Assembly (NCBI GenBank): GCA_947177435.1
Contig: CAMWUM010000086.1
Coordinates: 1-7,657, forward strand
DNA length: 7,657 bases
Reading direction: 5' to 3'
Source of the DNA: an uncultured Muribaculaceae bacterium
GTDB taxonomy: Bacteria; Bacteroidota; Bacteroidia; Bacteroidales; Muribaculaceae
The position numbers were made by a program, and so were the translations under genes. Below are positions 1 through 6,901 of the stretch, piece after piece (position 1 is the stretch's first letter; each line of letters begins with the position of its first letter). The notes beneath the pieces are model-generated. The model was not told the DNA's origin. It saw only the letters and a program-made list of their open reading frames with translations, and made no database searches.

Positions 1-1809
1 GTCGTCGGCGCGGAGGATATTGGCCAGGCTGTCGGCCACCACGTCGGTCTTGTCGAGCGAGGCGCCGGTGGGCAGGTAGATCTCGACGGCAAACTGGTTA
101 CGCTCGGCGATAGGCATGAGTTTCATAGGGCGGTCGATGAATGCCCAGCCTCCTATGACAATCGACAGCAGGCCGATGACGAGCGTGGTCTTGGGCCAGC
201 GGAAGCAGAGATCGGCCAGCCAGTTGTAGGCCTTTTGCAGGGAGACGAAGAACGAGAACTTCTTCTTGCCGCTCTTCACGGCCTCTTGCTCGAGCTTGTA
301 GATGGGCTTGCGTATGAGCTTGAACTGCAGCCAGGGCACCAGAGTCTCGGCGATGACCAGCGACACGAACAGGACGATGGTGATGGCCCAGGGGAAGTCG
401 TTCATAAAGTCGCGGAACATGCCGTTGAGCGTCAGCAGGAACGGGAAGAAGGTGATGGAGATGGCGCACGTGGCCGAGAAGATGGCTTTGAGGAATTCGA
501 CGGCCGACTGGTAGGCGGCTTGCCAATGGCCCATGCCGTCGGAGATAAGTTCGACGTAGTTGTCGATGATCACCACCGAGTTGTCCACAATCATGCCCAG
601 AGAGACGATTAGGCATGCGAGTGTGACGGTGTTGAGCTCGATGCCCAGGGCGTAGAATATGCCGAGGGCGATGAAGATGGTGATGGGGATGGTGGCCGCG
701 GCGATGAGGGCCACGCGCATGGGCAGAAGCACCATAATGACGATGACCACGGCCGCGATGGCGATGAGCAGCTCGGTGAGGAAGTCGGTGACCGACGAGT
801 TGACCACGGTGGGCTGGTCGGTGATCTTGAAGAGGTCGACGTCTGCGGGCAGATCCTCAGCCTCGAAGGCGTCGATAACCTTCTGCACCTCCTTGCCCAT
901 GGCCACGATGTTGTTGCCGTCCTTCATCGACACGCTCAGCAGCAGCGACTTGTCGCCGTTGTTGGTGATGTATGACGACGGTGCGGGGTATTCCTTGACC
1001 ACGCGGGCCACGTCGCCGAGGCGCACCACGTCGCCGCCGGGGGTGGAGAGGATGATGAGGTCGGAGATGTCGCGCACCGAGTTGACCGAGCGGCTGACGT
1101 AGATGGGTGTGTTGTACTCGTCGCCTTTGAGTTCGCCTCCGGTGGTGTTGAAGCCTTGGGCGGCCAGGATGGCAGCCATGGCGTTGGACTTGATGCCGTA
1201 GAGCGCGAGTTTGTCGTTGTCGACGTAGATGGAGATTTGCTCGGTCTGTTCGCCGTAAGTGCTCATCTGTCCCACGCTCTCGACCGAGCGGAGACGGTCG
1301 CGGAGCTTGTTGGTGAGGTCGCTGAGTTCGCGGTAGGTCTTATCCTTGCTCGAGATGGCGATGAGCAGTGATGATGTGTCGCCGAAGTCGGTCAGTGCCT
1401 CGACGGCGAGCACGCTGCTGGGGAGCTTGAGCTTCTCGGCGGCCAGGGCATCCTGGAATTTGTTCCAGAACGGCGTGGTGTTCTGCACGTTGTTGTCAAG
1501 TTCGACAAATATGATGACCATTCCCGACGTGGCGCGCGAATGGGTATTCTTCTTGTTGACTTCCTTGTAGCTGAACACGAAATCCTCCAGTGGCTTCAGC
1601 ACTTCCTCCTCCATCTGGGTGGCTGTGGCGCCGGGGCAAACGGCTACCACCAGGCCCTCGCGGACGGTGAACGACGGGAATTCGTTTTTATCCATCATCT
1701 GCAGGGCATAGATGCCGAAGGCCACCAATGCCGTGACGATGAGGATCACTAATTTGCGGTAACGCAGGCCAAACGCCACGATGCCGCTTGTCTGTTGCTT
1801 AGCTGCCAT
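1..1809 (-). CDS. RND-family efflux permease, N-terminal 603 residues (3' end off window)
   Basis: Inner-membrane proton-driven pump of the RND superfamily (HAE/AcrB-like), which would export hydrophobic or amphiphilic compounds through a tripartite complex. I translated the open frame from ATG at 1809 to the left edge without a stop. A short cytoplasmic start is followed by TM1 (about 17-37), a large periplasmic porter domain (about 38-340), then TM2-TM6 (about 342-494) and TM7 (about 541-556). The second periplasmic repeat begins near 570 with the typical LPTGASLDKT stretch. TM4 carries GMIVDNSVVIIDN (405-417): Asp409 aligns with AcrB Asp407 of the proton relay, and Asn410 takes the place of AcrB Asp408. 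Family members are about 1,000-1,050 residues, so roughly 400 residues, including TM8-12, lie outside. It starts 12 bases after the adaptor stop, so the two are co-transcribed. Substrate cannot be told from sequence; a heavy-metal (CzcA-type) role is less likely. Confidence 0.95.
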   Translation of the reverse strand, partial: MAAKQQTSGIVAFGLRYRKLVILIVTALVAFGIYALQMMDKNEFPSFTVREGLVVAVCPGATATQMEEEVLKPLEDFVFSYKEVNKKNTHSRATSGMVIIFVELDNNVQNTTPFWNKFQDALAAEKLKLPSSVLAVEALTDFGDTSSLLIAISSKDKTYRELSDLTNKLRDRLRSVESVGQMSTYGEQTEQISIYVDNDKLALYGIKSNAMAAILAAQGFNTTGGELKGDEYNTPIYVSRSVNSVRDISDLIILSTPGGDVVRLGDVARVVKEYPAPSSYITNNGDKSLLLSVSMKDGNNIVAMGKEVQKVIDAFEAEDLPADVDLFKITDQPTVVNSSVTDFLTELLIAIAAVVIVIMVLLPMRVALIAAATIPITIFIALGIFYALGIELNTVTLACLIVSLGMIVDNSVVIIDNYVELISDGMGHWQAAYQSAVEFLKAIFSATCAISITFFPFLLTLNGMFRDFMNDFPWAITIVLFVSLVIAETLVPWLQFKLIRKPIYKLEQEAVKSGKKKFSFFVSLQKAYNWLADLCFRWPKTTLVIGLLSIVIGGWAFIDRPMKLMPIAERNQFAVEIYLPTGASLDKTDVVADSLANILRADD

Positions 1810-1821
1810 GGCGGTGCGCGG

Positions 1822-2850
1822 TTACTTGTTGATGATTGCTACTTTGCTGTTTTCGCTGACCTTCTGCTGGCCGTTGACGATGACCGAGTCGCCGTCCTCG
1901 AGGCCTGAGGCAATGACGATGCCCGAGTCGACCATGCCGTCGATGCTGACCGTGCGCTTGCGGGCCACGCCGTCGACGGCGAGCCATACGAAGTTCTGGT
2001 TGTTGGCGTCGAGGAGCACTGCCGAGTTGGGGAGCACGATGGCGTGCTCGGCGGTCTCGTTGAGGAGGCGCACGTCGCAGATCATGCCCGGGAGCAGAGC
2101 GTCGTCAGAATTGTCGAGCGTGATCTTCACGTCGTAAGAGCGCGAGATGGGGTTGGCCGACACGCCCTTGTCGGTGATCTTGCCGACAAACTGGCTGCCG
2201 GGCATCGAACCGAGGGTGACGGTGGCGTCTTGGCCCATGGCCATGTTGGCTATCTCGCTCTCGGGCACCGATATGCGGGCCTTGACGGGGTGGATGTCGA
2301 CTACCTTGATGATGGGCAGGGTGGGGGCCACGGTCGAGCCGGCGTCGGCAAACTTCTCGGATACGTAGCCGGCGATGGGCGAGCGCAGCGATGTGTCGTC
2401 GAGGTTGCGCTTGGCTATGGCTGCGGCGCTCTGGGCGCTGCGCAGGGTGTTCTGCACCTCCACCCACTGCATTTCGGGCAGAGAGTTGGAGTCGTACAGT
2501 TTCTTCATGCGGTTGTATGCGTCCTGGGCCTGAGCCAGGGCGGCGAGAGAGATTTCGTAAGCGTTGCGTAGAGAGGTGTCGTCGAGCTGGGCGATGAGTT
2601 GGCCCTTGGCCACCTTGTCGCCGGCGTTGACGTAGATGCGCTGCACCGTGCCGGGTACGGCAAAGCTGAGCGTGGTGCCTGATGATTCTTCGATGGTGCC
2701 TGAGTAAGCCCTCGATGCGCTTATATCGGTGGATGACACGGCAATAGCGTCAACTCTAACGGTTTCGGGCGCGCTTTTCTCTACTTTGCCCGAGCAGGCG
2801 CACAGTGCCCCGGCCAAGCAAATGCAAGCTATAGATTTAATGTCTCTCAT
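1822..2850 (-). CDS. Efflux RND periplasmic adaptor (membrane-fusion) lipoprotein
   Basis: Membrane-fusion protein that links the RND permease to an outer-membrane channel. The 342 residues are about the usual family length (340-400). The N-terminus has a signal peptide with a lipobox L-C-A-C, predicting lipidation at Cys19; the following S-G-K-V-E is not the acidic surface-export signal of Bacteroidota lipoproteins, so it probably stays facing the periplasm. Domains in order: first half of the barrel-sandwich (lipoyl-like) hybrid domain at about 58-92 (VPGTVQRIYVNAGDKVAKGQ), a short alpha-helical hairpin at 93-152, the second half at 153-186 (SPIAGYV), a beta-barrel at about 187-262 and a membrane-proximal domain at about 268-340 (IVLPNSAV; GLEDGDSVIVNG). 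It is the first gene of the efflux unit, 12 bases before the permease and downstream of a terminator-like hairpin. No Shine-Dalgarno is seen at ATG 2850. Substrate unknown. Confidence 0.95.
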   Translation of the reverse strand: MRDIKSIACICLAGALCACSGKVEKSAPETVRVDAIAVSSTDISASRAYSGTIEESSGTTLSFAVPGTVQRIYVNAGDKVAKGQLIAQLDDTSLRNAYEISLAALAQAQDAYNRMKKLYDSNSLPEMQWVEVQNTLRSAQSAAAIAKRNLDDTSLRSPIAGYVSEKFADAGSTVAPTLPIIKVVDIHPVKARISVPESEIANMAMGQDATVTLGSMPGSQFVGKITDKGVSANPISRSYDVKITLDNSDDALLPGMICDVRLLNETAEHAIVLPNSAVLLDANNQNFVWLAVDGVARKRTVSIDGMVDSGIVIASGLEDGDSVIVNGQQKVSENSKVAIINK

Positions 2851-2878
2851 AAATAGTAGCGTTTATGTGTGAATGGTT

Positions 2879-2908
2879 GAAAGGTGTTATATACAATAAG
2901 AATAACAA
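2879..2908 (-). promoter_or_regulatory. Weak candidate promoter for the efflux operon
   Basis: Reading the minus strand, TTG at 2908-2906 is followed after 19 bases by CACCTTTC at 2886-2879. This has the spacing of the Bacteroidota sigma-ABfr pattern (-33 TTG, -7 TAnnTTTG), but the -7 box matches only A and TTT. It lies 28 bases before the adaptor start and overlaps the T-rich tail of the glgB terminator. The gap must contain a promoter if the hairpin terminates, but this exact site is a guess. Confidence 0.2.
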
Positions 2909-2939
2909 CCGCCCCCTGCTTTTGTTCGCAGGGTGGCGG
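2895..2939 (-). terminator. Probable intrinsic terminator after glgB
   Basis: An 11-bp GC-rich inverted repeat has arms at 2909-2919 (CCGCCCCCTGC on plus) and 2928-2939, an 8-base loop, and one unpaired T at 2934 in the right arm. On the minus strand the stem is followed by a T-rich run, TTGTTATTCTTATT (2908-2895); on the plus strand it is not, so it works in the direction of glgB transcription. It begins 25 bases past the glgB stop and separates glgB from the efflux genes. The T tract is interrupted, so termination may be partial. Confidence 0.75.
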
Positions 2940-2963
2940 AGGTGTGGGTGGCGGGCGAGGCCC

Positions 2964-5030
2964 TTATTTCTTGCGCGGAGCGCGCATCTTTTTCAGGACG
3001 ATGGCCGTGCGCGAGGGGATGTAGAGCTTGAGCCACTCGACGCCGTGGGGGGTATAGAGCGGATCGGCGATGGTGAGGTGCTCGACGCCCTCGTCGACGT
3101 TGCCGTAGCCGCCGAACTCGGGGCGGTCGGTGGTGAGCACGGTCTTGTACTTGCCGGCCGGAGCAAGGATGCCGTAGCCCTCAAATGACTTGAACGGGTG
3201 GAAGTTGAACACGAACACGTAATCGCCGCGCATGAATGCCAGCACGTTGTCGCCGTCTTTCTCCCAGAGTTTCTGCACGGGCAGTGACTGGAAGTTGTAG
3301 ATGCCGGCCACGAGGTGCACCATGGCGTTGTCGAAGTCCTGGAGGTAGACGTACTGGAGTTCGTCGCGGTCCACGAGGTCCCACTGGCGGCGGGCATATT
3401 TGTAGCTCCAGCCGTTGCCCTCGCGTGGGAAGTCAATCCACTCGGGATGGCCGAACTCGTTGCCCATGAAGTTGAGGTAGCCGCCGTTGATCGAGGCGAG
3501 AGTGACCAGGCGTATCATCTTGTGCAAGGCGATGCCTCGGGCCACTACGGGGCTGTCGTCTCCCTTCATCATGTGCCAGTACATGTCCTTGTCGATAAGC
3601 CTGAAAATTACGGTTTTATCACCCACGAGCGCCTGGTCGTGGCTCTCGACGTAGCTGATGGTCTTTTCGTCGGCGCGTCGGTTGGTGAGTTCCCAGAATA
3701 TCGAGGTGGGATGCCAGTCCTCGTCCTTCTTCTCTTTGAGCATCTTGATCCAGTAGTCGGGGATGCCCATGGCCATGCGGTAGTCAAATCCGATGCCGCC
3801 GTCCTTGACTGGCACTGCCAGGCCGGGCATGCCGCTCATCTCCTCGGCGATGGTGATGGCGTGGGGCTTGACCTGGTGGATGAGCTTGTTGGCGAGGGTG
3901 AGGTATGTGATGGCGTTGGTGTCCTGGCCGCCGTTGTAGTAGTCTTCGTAACCGCCGAAGGCCTGGCCCAGGCCGTGGTTGTAATAGAGCATCGAGGTGA
4001 CGCCGTCGAAGCGGAAGCCGTCGAAATGGAATTCGTCGAGCCAGTATTTGCAGTTGGAGAGCAGGAAGTGGAGCACTTCGTTCTTGCCGTAATCGAAGCA
4101 GAGCGAGTCCCAGGCGGGATGCTCGCGGCGGCCGTCACCGTAGAAATATTGGTCGTAGCTGCCGTCGAGGCGTCCCAGGCCCTCCATCTCATTTTTCACA
4201 GCGTGGCTGTGCACGATGTCCATAATGACGGCGATGCCGGCGGCGTGCGCGGCGTCAATCAGGGCTTTGAGCTCCTCGGGGGTGCCGAAGCGGCTCGAGG
4301 GAGCGAAAAAGTTGGATACGTGGTACCCGAACGAACCGTAGTACGGGTGCTCCTGTATGGCCATGATCTGTATGGCGTTGTAGCCGTCGGCGGCGATGCG
4401 CGGCAGCACGTTGAGGCGGAATTCGTCGTATGTGCCCACGCCCTCCTTCTCCTGGGCCATGCCGATGTGGCACTCGTAGATGAGCAGCGGCTTGGTGTCG
4501 GGCTCGAAGTCGATGGCCTTCCATTCGTAGGGGGTGTCGGGCTGCCATGCCTGGGCCGAGAATATGGCGGTCTTTTCGTCCTGCACCACGCGGGTGGCGT
4601 AGGCGGGGATGCGCTCGCCGTCGCCGCCGGGCCAGTGTACCATCATCTTGTACAGGTCGCCGTGATGTATGTCGTCAGGACGCAGGCGTATCTCCCACAC
4701 GCCGTCGCCGATGGGGGCGAGCTGGTACTTAGCCAGTTCCTTCCATCCGGAGAAGTCGCCGATGAGGGTGATGCCGGTGGCGTTGGGCGCCCATTCGCGG
4801 AATACCCAGCCGTCCTTGTCGCGGTGGAGGCCGAAGTACTGGTGGGCGTTGGCGAAGTCGACGAGCGAGTGGCAGGCCTGAGTGAGGTCAGCCTCTTTTA
4901 GCTTGGCCTGTTCATGGCGGCCGTTAATGGCATCGGCGAATGGCTCGAGCCAGGGGTCGTTCTTTATCAGCGGGAGTACGCGTGCGGCTTTCTTGCGCGC
5001 GGACTTCGGGGTGGATGATTTCTTTGCCAT
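2964..5030 (-). CDS. glgB: 1,4-alpha-glucan (glycogen) branching enzyme, eukaryotic-like GH13 type
   Basis: Cytoplasmic enzyme that cuts alpha-1,4 links in a growing glucan and rejoins the piece by an alpha-1,6 bond, making branched glycogen (EC 2.4.1.18). The 688 residues fit the GH13_8 (eukaryotic-like) branch. After a basic tail (1-20) come DPWLEP (25-30), a CBM48 domain at about 65-150 (FREWAPNA, DFSGW), the (beta/alpha)8 barrel at about 180-550 and a C-terminal beta domain at about 585-682. The four GH13 motifs are intact: DIVHSHAVKN at 271-280, GFRFDG with nucleophile Asp342, AEEMSGMP with acid/base Glu396, and ESHDQ with His464-Asp465. YECHIGMAQE at 185-194 is also typical of this branch. 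ATG 5030 is the only plausible start, since the next Met is inside the CBM48. It lies 60 bases after pldA, across a heptamer repeat array, and is followed by a terminator hairpin. No other glycogen gene is in view. Confidence 0.97.
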   Translation of the reverse strand: MAKKSSTPKSARKKAARVLPLIKNDPWLEPFADAINGRHEQAKLKEADLTQACHSLVDFANAHQYFGLHRDKDGWVFREWAPNATGITLIGDFSGWKELAKYQLAPIGDGVWEIRLRPDDIHHGDLYKMMVHWPGGDGERIPAYATRVVQDEKTAIFSAQAWQPDTPYEWKAIDFEPDTKPLLIYECHIGMAQEKEGVGTYDEFRLNVLPRIAADGYNAIQIMAIQEHPYYGSFGYHVSNFFAPSSRFGTPEELKALIDAAHAAGIAVIMDIVHSHAVKNEMEGLGRLDGSYDQYFYGDGRREHPAWDSLCFDYGKNEVLHFLLSNCKYWLDEFHFDGFRFDGVTSMLYYNHGLGQAFGGYEDYYNGGQDTNAITYLTLANKLIHQVKPHAITIAEEMSGMPGLAVPVKDGGIGFDYRMAMGIPDYWIKMLKEKKDEDWHPTSIFWELTNRRADEKTISYVESHDQALVGDKTVIFRLIDKDMYWHMMKGDDSPVVARGIALHKMIRLVTLASINGGYLNFMGNEFGHPEWIDFPREGNGWSYKYARRQWDLVDRDELQYVYLQDFDNAMVHLVAGIYNFQSLPVQKLWEKDGDNVLAFMRGDYVFVFNFHPFKSFEGYGILAPAGKYKTVLTTDRPEFGGYGNVDEGVEHLTIADPLYTPHGVEWLKLYIPSRTAIVLKKMRAPRKK

Positions 5031-5041
5031 ATTGTGGGGAG

Positions 5042-5083
5042 ATATTAGATTTTAGATGTTAGATATTAGGTGTTAGGCGTTAA
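5042..5083. repeat. Six-copy 7-bp tandem repeat array
   Basis: Consecutive heptamers on the plus strand are ATATTAG, ATTTTAG, ATGTTAG, ATATTAG, GTGTTAG and GCGTTAA, i.e. consensus RTNTTAG (CTAANAY on the minus strand). They occupy most of the 60-base gap between pldA and glgB, ending 12 bases before the glgB start codon. The array is AT-rich inside otherwise GC-rich DNA. Copies nearest pldA are the most diverged. Whether it is a spreading short-repeat family, a slippage product or a regulatory spacer cannot be decided here. Confidence 0.85.
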
Positions 5084-5090
5084 GTGGCAA

Positions 5091-5963
5091 TCAGAAGTCG
5101 GAGAATAGCGGCGGCTTGATTTGGATGCCGACGCGGAGCTCGGAGCGGTACTGCTTGTAGTCGAGCAGGTTTTCGCCGTAGCCGTTGTAATACTGGACGA
5201 ACAGGTACTGGTTGGACTTGGACCAGAGGCGCACGCCGAATTCGAGTACGGTGTTGTAATTGAGGTTGAAGCCGGCGCGCTTGACCAGGGTGATCGCGCA
5301 GTTGTATTTGCGGTCGTTGCTCATGGCCTGCAGGCCGGTCTGGAATATGCCGCAGTATTTAGTGATGTCGCGGTTGTGCATGCCGTCGGCCCAGGGCAAC
5401 CAGAATTTGCCGTGCACCATCAGGTTCTGGTCAATCAGGATGTTGGCGCCGAAGCTGAGGCGCTCCCACGAGCGTGAAATGTCTCCGTCGCGGCCGTTGC
5501 TCTCGTGCTCGAATACGACGAACGCCTTGCCGATGTAGCGGTTGTCGCTGAAGAATGGCTTGGCCAGGCCGACGCCGGGGTTGAAGTTGAGGTCGGTCAT
5601 CGGCTGGGAGTTCATCAGGATATTCCAGATCACCTTCTGCGAGTAGAACAGGTAGAGGTACGTGCCCCAGGGCAGCGTCGACTTGGTGAGGCGCTGGGCG
5701 ATTGAAATCTGGAATTTGATGTTGGAGTTCACCTTGTCGGGCTTTGGGCCGATGGCCGTGCCGAAGATGAAATAGTTGTCTTTGTAGAGGCCGAAATAGG
5801 GTTGCGAGTCGAAAGCCTGGCGTATGCTGTCGGAGTTGAGCATCGGGGCGTCAGGCGTTTCGGCAATCTGTGCGCGGGCCGGGAGGCAAGCAGCCGCAAA
5901 GAGCAGTGCCAGAGCCAGCCAGCGCAGGGCGGAGCGTTTGATGTCAGCCAGTTGCGTCGTCAT
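5091..5963 (-). CDS. pldA: Outer-membrane phospholipase A (OMPLA family)
   Basis: Outer-membrane beta-barrel lipase that removes acyl chains from phospholipids misplaced in the outer leaflet (calcium-dependent, active as a dimer in E. coli). The 290 residues match the family length. A signal peptide ends at ALPARA-type sequence, with cleavage likely after Ala31 (ARA|Q). The active-site stretch FEHESNGRDGDISRSWERL (151-169) contains His153 and Ser155, equivalent to E. coli His142 and Ser144; Arg158 and Ser163 match calcium-site positions. The C-terminal half shows the typical FVQYYNGYGENLLDY (255-269) followed by RVGIQI, and the protein ends in Phe as outer-membrane barrels do. The third triad residue, Asn156 in E. 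coli, is Glu167 here. It starts 2 bases after the hydrolase stop (TAA CG ATG), implying coupled translation. Family assignment is firm; activity level with the Glu is uncertain. Confidence 0.93.
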   Translation of the reverse strand: MTTQLADIKRSALRWLALALLFAAACLPARAQIAETPDAPMLNSDSIRQAFDSQPYFGLYKDNYFIFGTAIGPKPDKVNSNIKFQISIAQRLTKSTLPWGTYLYLFYSQKVIWNILMNSQPMTDLNFNPGVGLAKPFFSDNRYIGKAFVVFEHESNGRDGDISRSWERLSFGANILIDQNLMVHGKFWLPWADGMHNRDITKYCGIFQTGLQAMSNDRKYNCAITLVKRAGFNLNYNTVLEFGVRLWSKSNQYLFVQYYNGYGENLLDYKQYRSELRVGIQIKPPLFSDF

Positions 5964-5965
5964 CG

Positions 5966-6901
5966 TTAGTGGGCTGCGTTAGGGTTAGATTCGTTGTCGT
6001 CATCGAAGTCGGGCGACTCGGGGTCGGAGTACAGGATTGAGGGGTCGTCGAGCGACTGCAGTATGTCCTCGAACGTGATGCCCTGCGGAGCCTCGCGCTC
6101 GGTCTGCGGGGCGGTGATCAGCGTCTGGTGACCGCGCAGCTTGGTGTAAGCGTTGCTGACCAGGGCGTCAGTGATCTTGAATGTCGGGGCCATAGTGCGG
6201 TCTGGATCGTCGAGCGAGTGCTTGAACAGCCACTCGTAAAACTCAGGCACGTAGAAGAATCGGGCAGGCTTCGAATGGTTCATGCCCGGAATGCGGTCGT
6301 AATGCAGGCGCGAGCCGTCGATGGCGCGCACGGCGGCTGCCACGGCGTCGCTCTGTGCCACGGACACGGCGCGGTCGCCCGTGCCGTGCACTATCCACAT
6401 GGGCATTTGGCTCAGGCCCGTGTAATCTTTGGCCGAGCCTCCGCCACAGAACGACAGGGCGGCTGCGATACGGTCGGGGTAGGCGTTCGACACGTCGATG
6501 CTGCCGTAGCCGCCGAGGCTCATGCCCACGACGTAGATGCGCGAGGTGTCGACGTCGAGCTTGTTGTCGATCACGTAGTCGACCACGTTCATCACCCGCT
6601 GGGGGTTCCATGCGCCCTGGGTCTGGGGAGCAATGACGTAGGCGTCGAGTTTGAGTCCGCGCTTGATGGCATCGACGGTGCCGTAGCGAAGCACCTTGTT
6701 GAGGTTGTTGCCGCATAGGCTGGCGCCGTGCAGGAACACGACGATGGGCTTTTTGGCGGAGCCCGCGGTGTCGGGGCGGGGTGATACGAGCCAAAAGTCG
6801 TAGCCGTTGGCCACCTTGCCCTTGTAGGCCTTGTAGTCCTGGGCATTGGCGGCGATGGCGCAGCAGGCGATTATCAGCAGGATGAGTATGCGGCGCATCA
6901 T
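5966..6901 (-). CDS. Exported alpha/beta-hydrolase (predicted peptidase/esterase, prolyl-oligopeptidase-like)
   Basis: A secreted serine hydrolase of 311 residues. The signal peptide MMRRILILLIIACCAIAANA is likely cut after Ala20 (ANA|Q); an I-I-A-C lipobox-like string at 10-13 sits too close to the arginines to be convincing. The hydrolase fold is visible in order: oxyanion-hole FLHGAS (56-61), nucleophile elbow GMSLGGYG (126-133) with Ser128, acid Asp176 in VHGTGDRAV (171-179), and His209 in GMNHS (206-210). This layout resembles the family annotated as predicted peptidases or feruloyl/PHB-depolymerase-like esterases. The catalytic domain ends near residue 230; about 80 more residues follow, ending in an Asp/Glu-rich tail (285-304). 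Its ATG overlaps the upstream stop as ATGA (6901-6898), and pldA begins 2 bases after its stop. The true substrate (ester of a sugar, lipid or peptide) cannot be read from the sequence. Confidence 0.9.
   Translation of the reverse strand: MMRRILILLIIACCAIAANAQDYKAYKGKVANGYDFWLVSPRPDTAGSAKKPIVVFLHGASLCGNNLNKVLRYGTVDAIKRGLKLDAYVIAPQTQGAWNPQRVMNVVDYVIDNKLDVDTSRIYVVGMSLGGYGSIDVSNAYPDRIAAALSFCGGGSAKDYTGLSQMPMWIVHGTGDRAVSVAQSDAVAAAVRAIDGSRLHYDRIPGMNHSKPARFFYVPEFYEWLFKHSLDDPDRTMAPTFKITDALVSNAYTKLRGHQTLITAPQTEREAPQGITFEDILQSLDDPSILYSDPESPDFDDDNESNPNAAH

Noticed and set aside
577..591. Asn410 replacing the second proton-relay Asp of AcrB as evidence of a broken pump
   Set aside because: A single Asp followed by Asn at this TM4 position is common in functional RND relatives outside the AcrB group, so it does not indicate loss of function.
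98..616. A 172-codon minus-strand frame overlapping the RND permease
   Set aside because: It is out of frame with the permease, whose transmembrane and porter motifs read cleanly through the region; the Arg/His/Leu-rich product is a typical shadow.
1180..1260. Possible heavy-metal (CzcA-type) identity of the RND pump
   Set aside because: The TM4 motif is VDN with no CzcA-like DFG-VDG signature, and the adaptor has no metal-binding histidine-rich segment. The general HAE-type call fits better.
2953..2963. Small GGGC/GCCC hairpin just after the glgB stop
   Set aside because: Only 4 bp with a 3-base loop and no T tract; the larger stem at 2909-2939 explains termination better.
3315..4901. A 528-codon open frame on the plus strand opposite glgB
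   Set aside because: It lies entirely antisense to a gene with intact catalytic motifs, its product is a Val/Glu/Ala/Asp-rich composition with no recognisable domain, and such frames arise from the strong GC bias at third positions.
5031..5090. A sigma-ABfr promoter inside the heptamer array driving glgB
   Set aside because: TTG at 5090-5088 has TAATATCT at suitable spacing, but it matches only three of six -7 positions, and the repeat itself supplies TA at every copy by chance.
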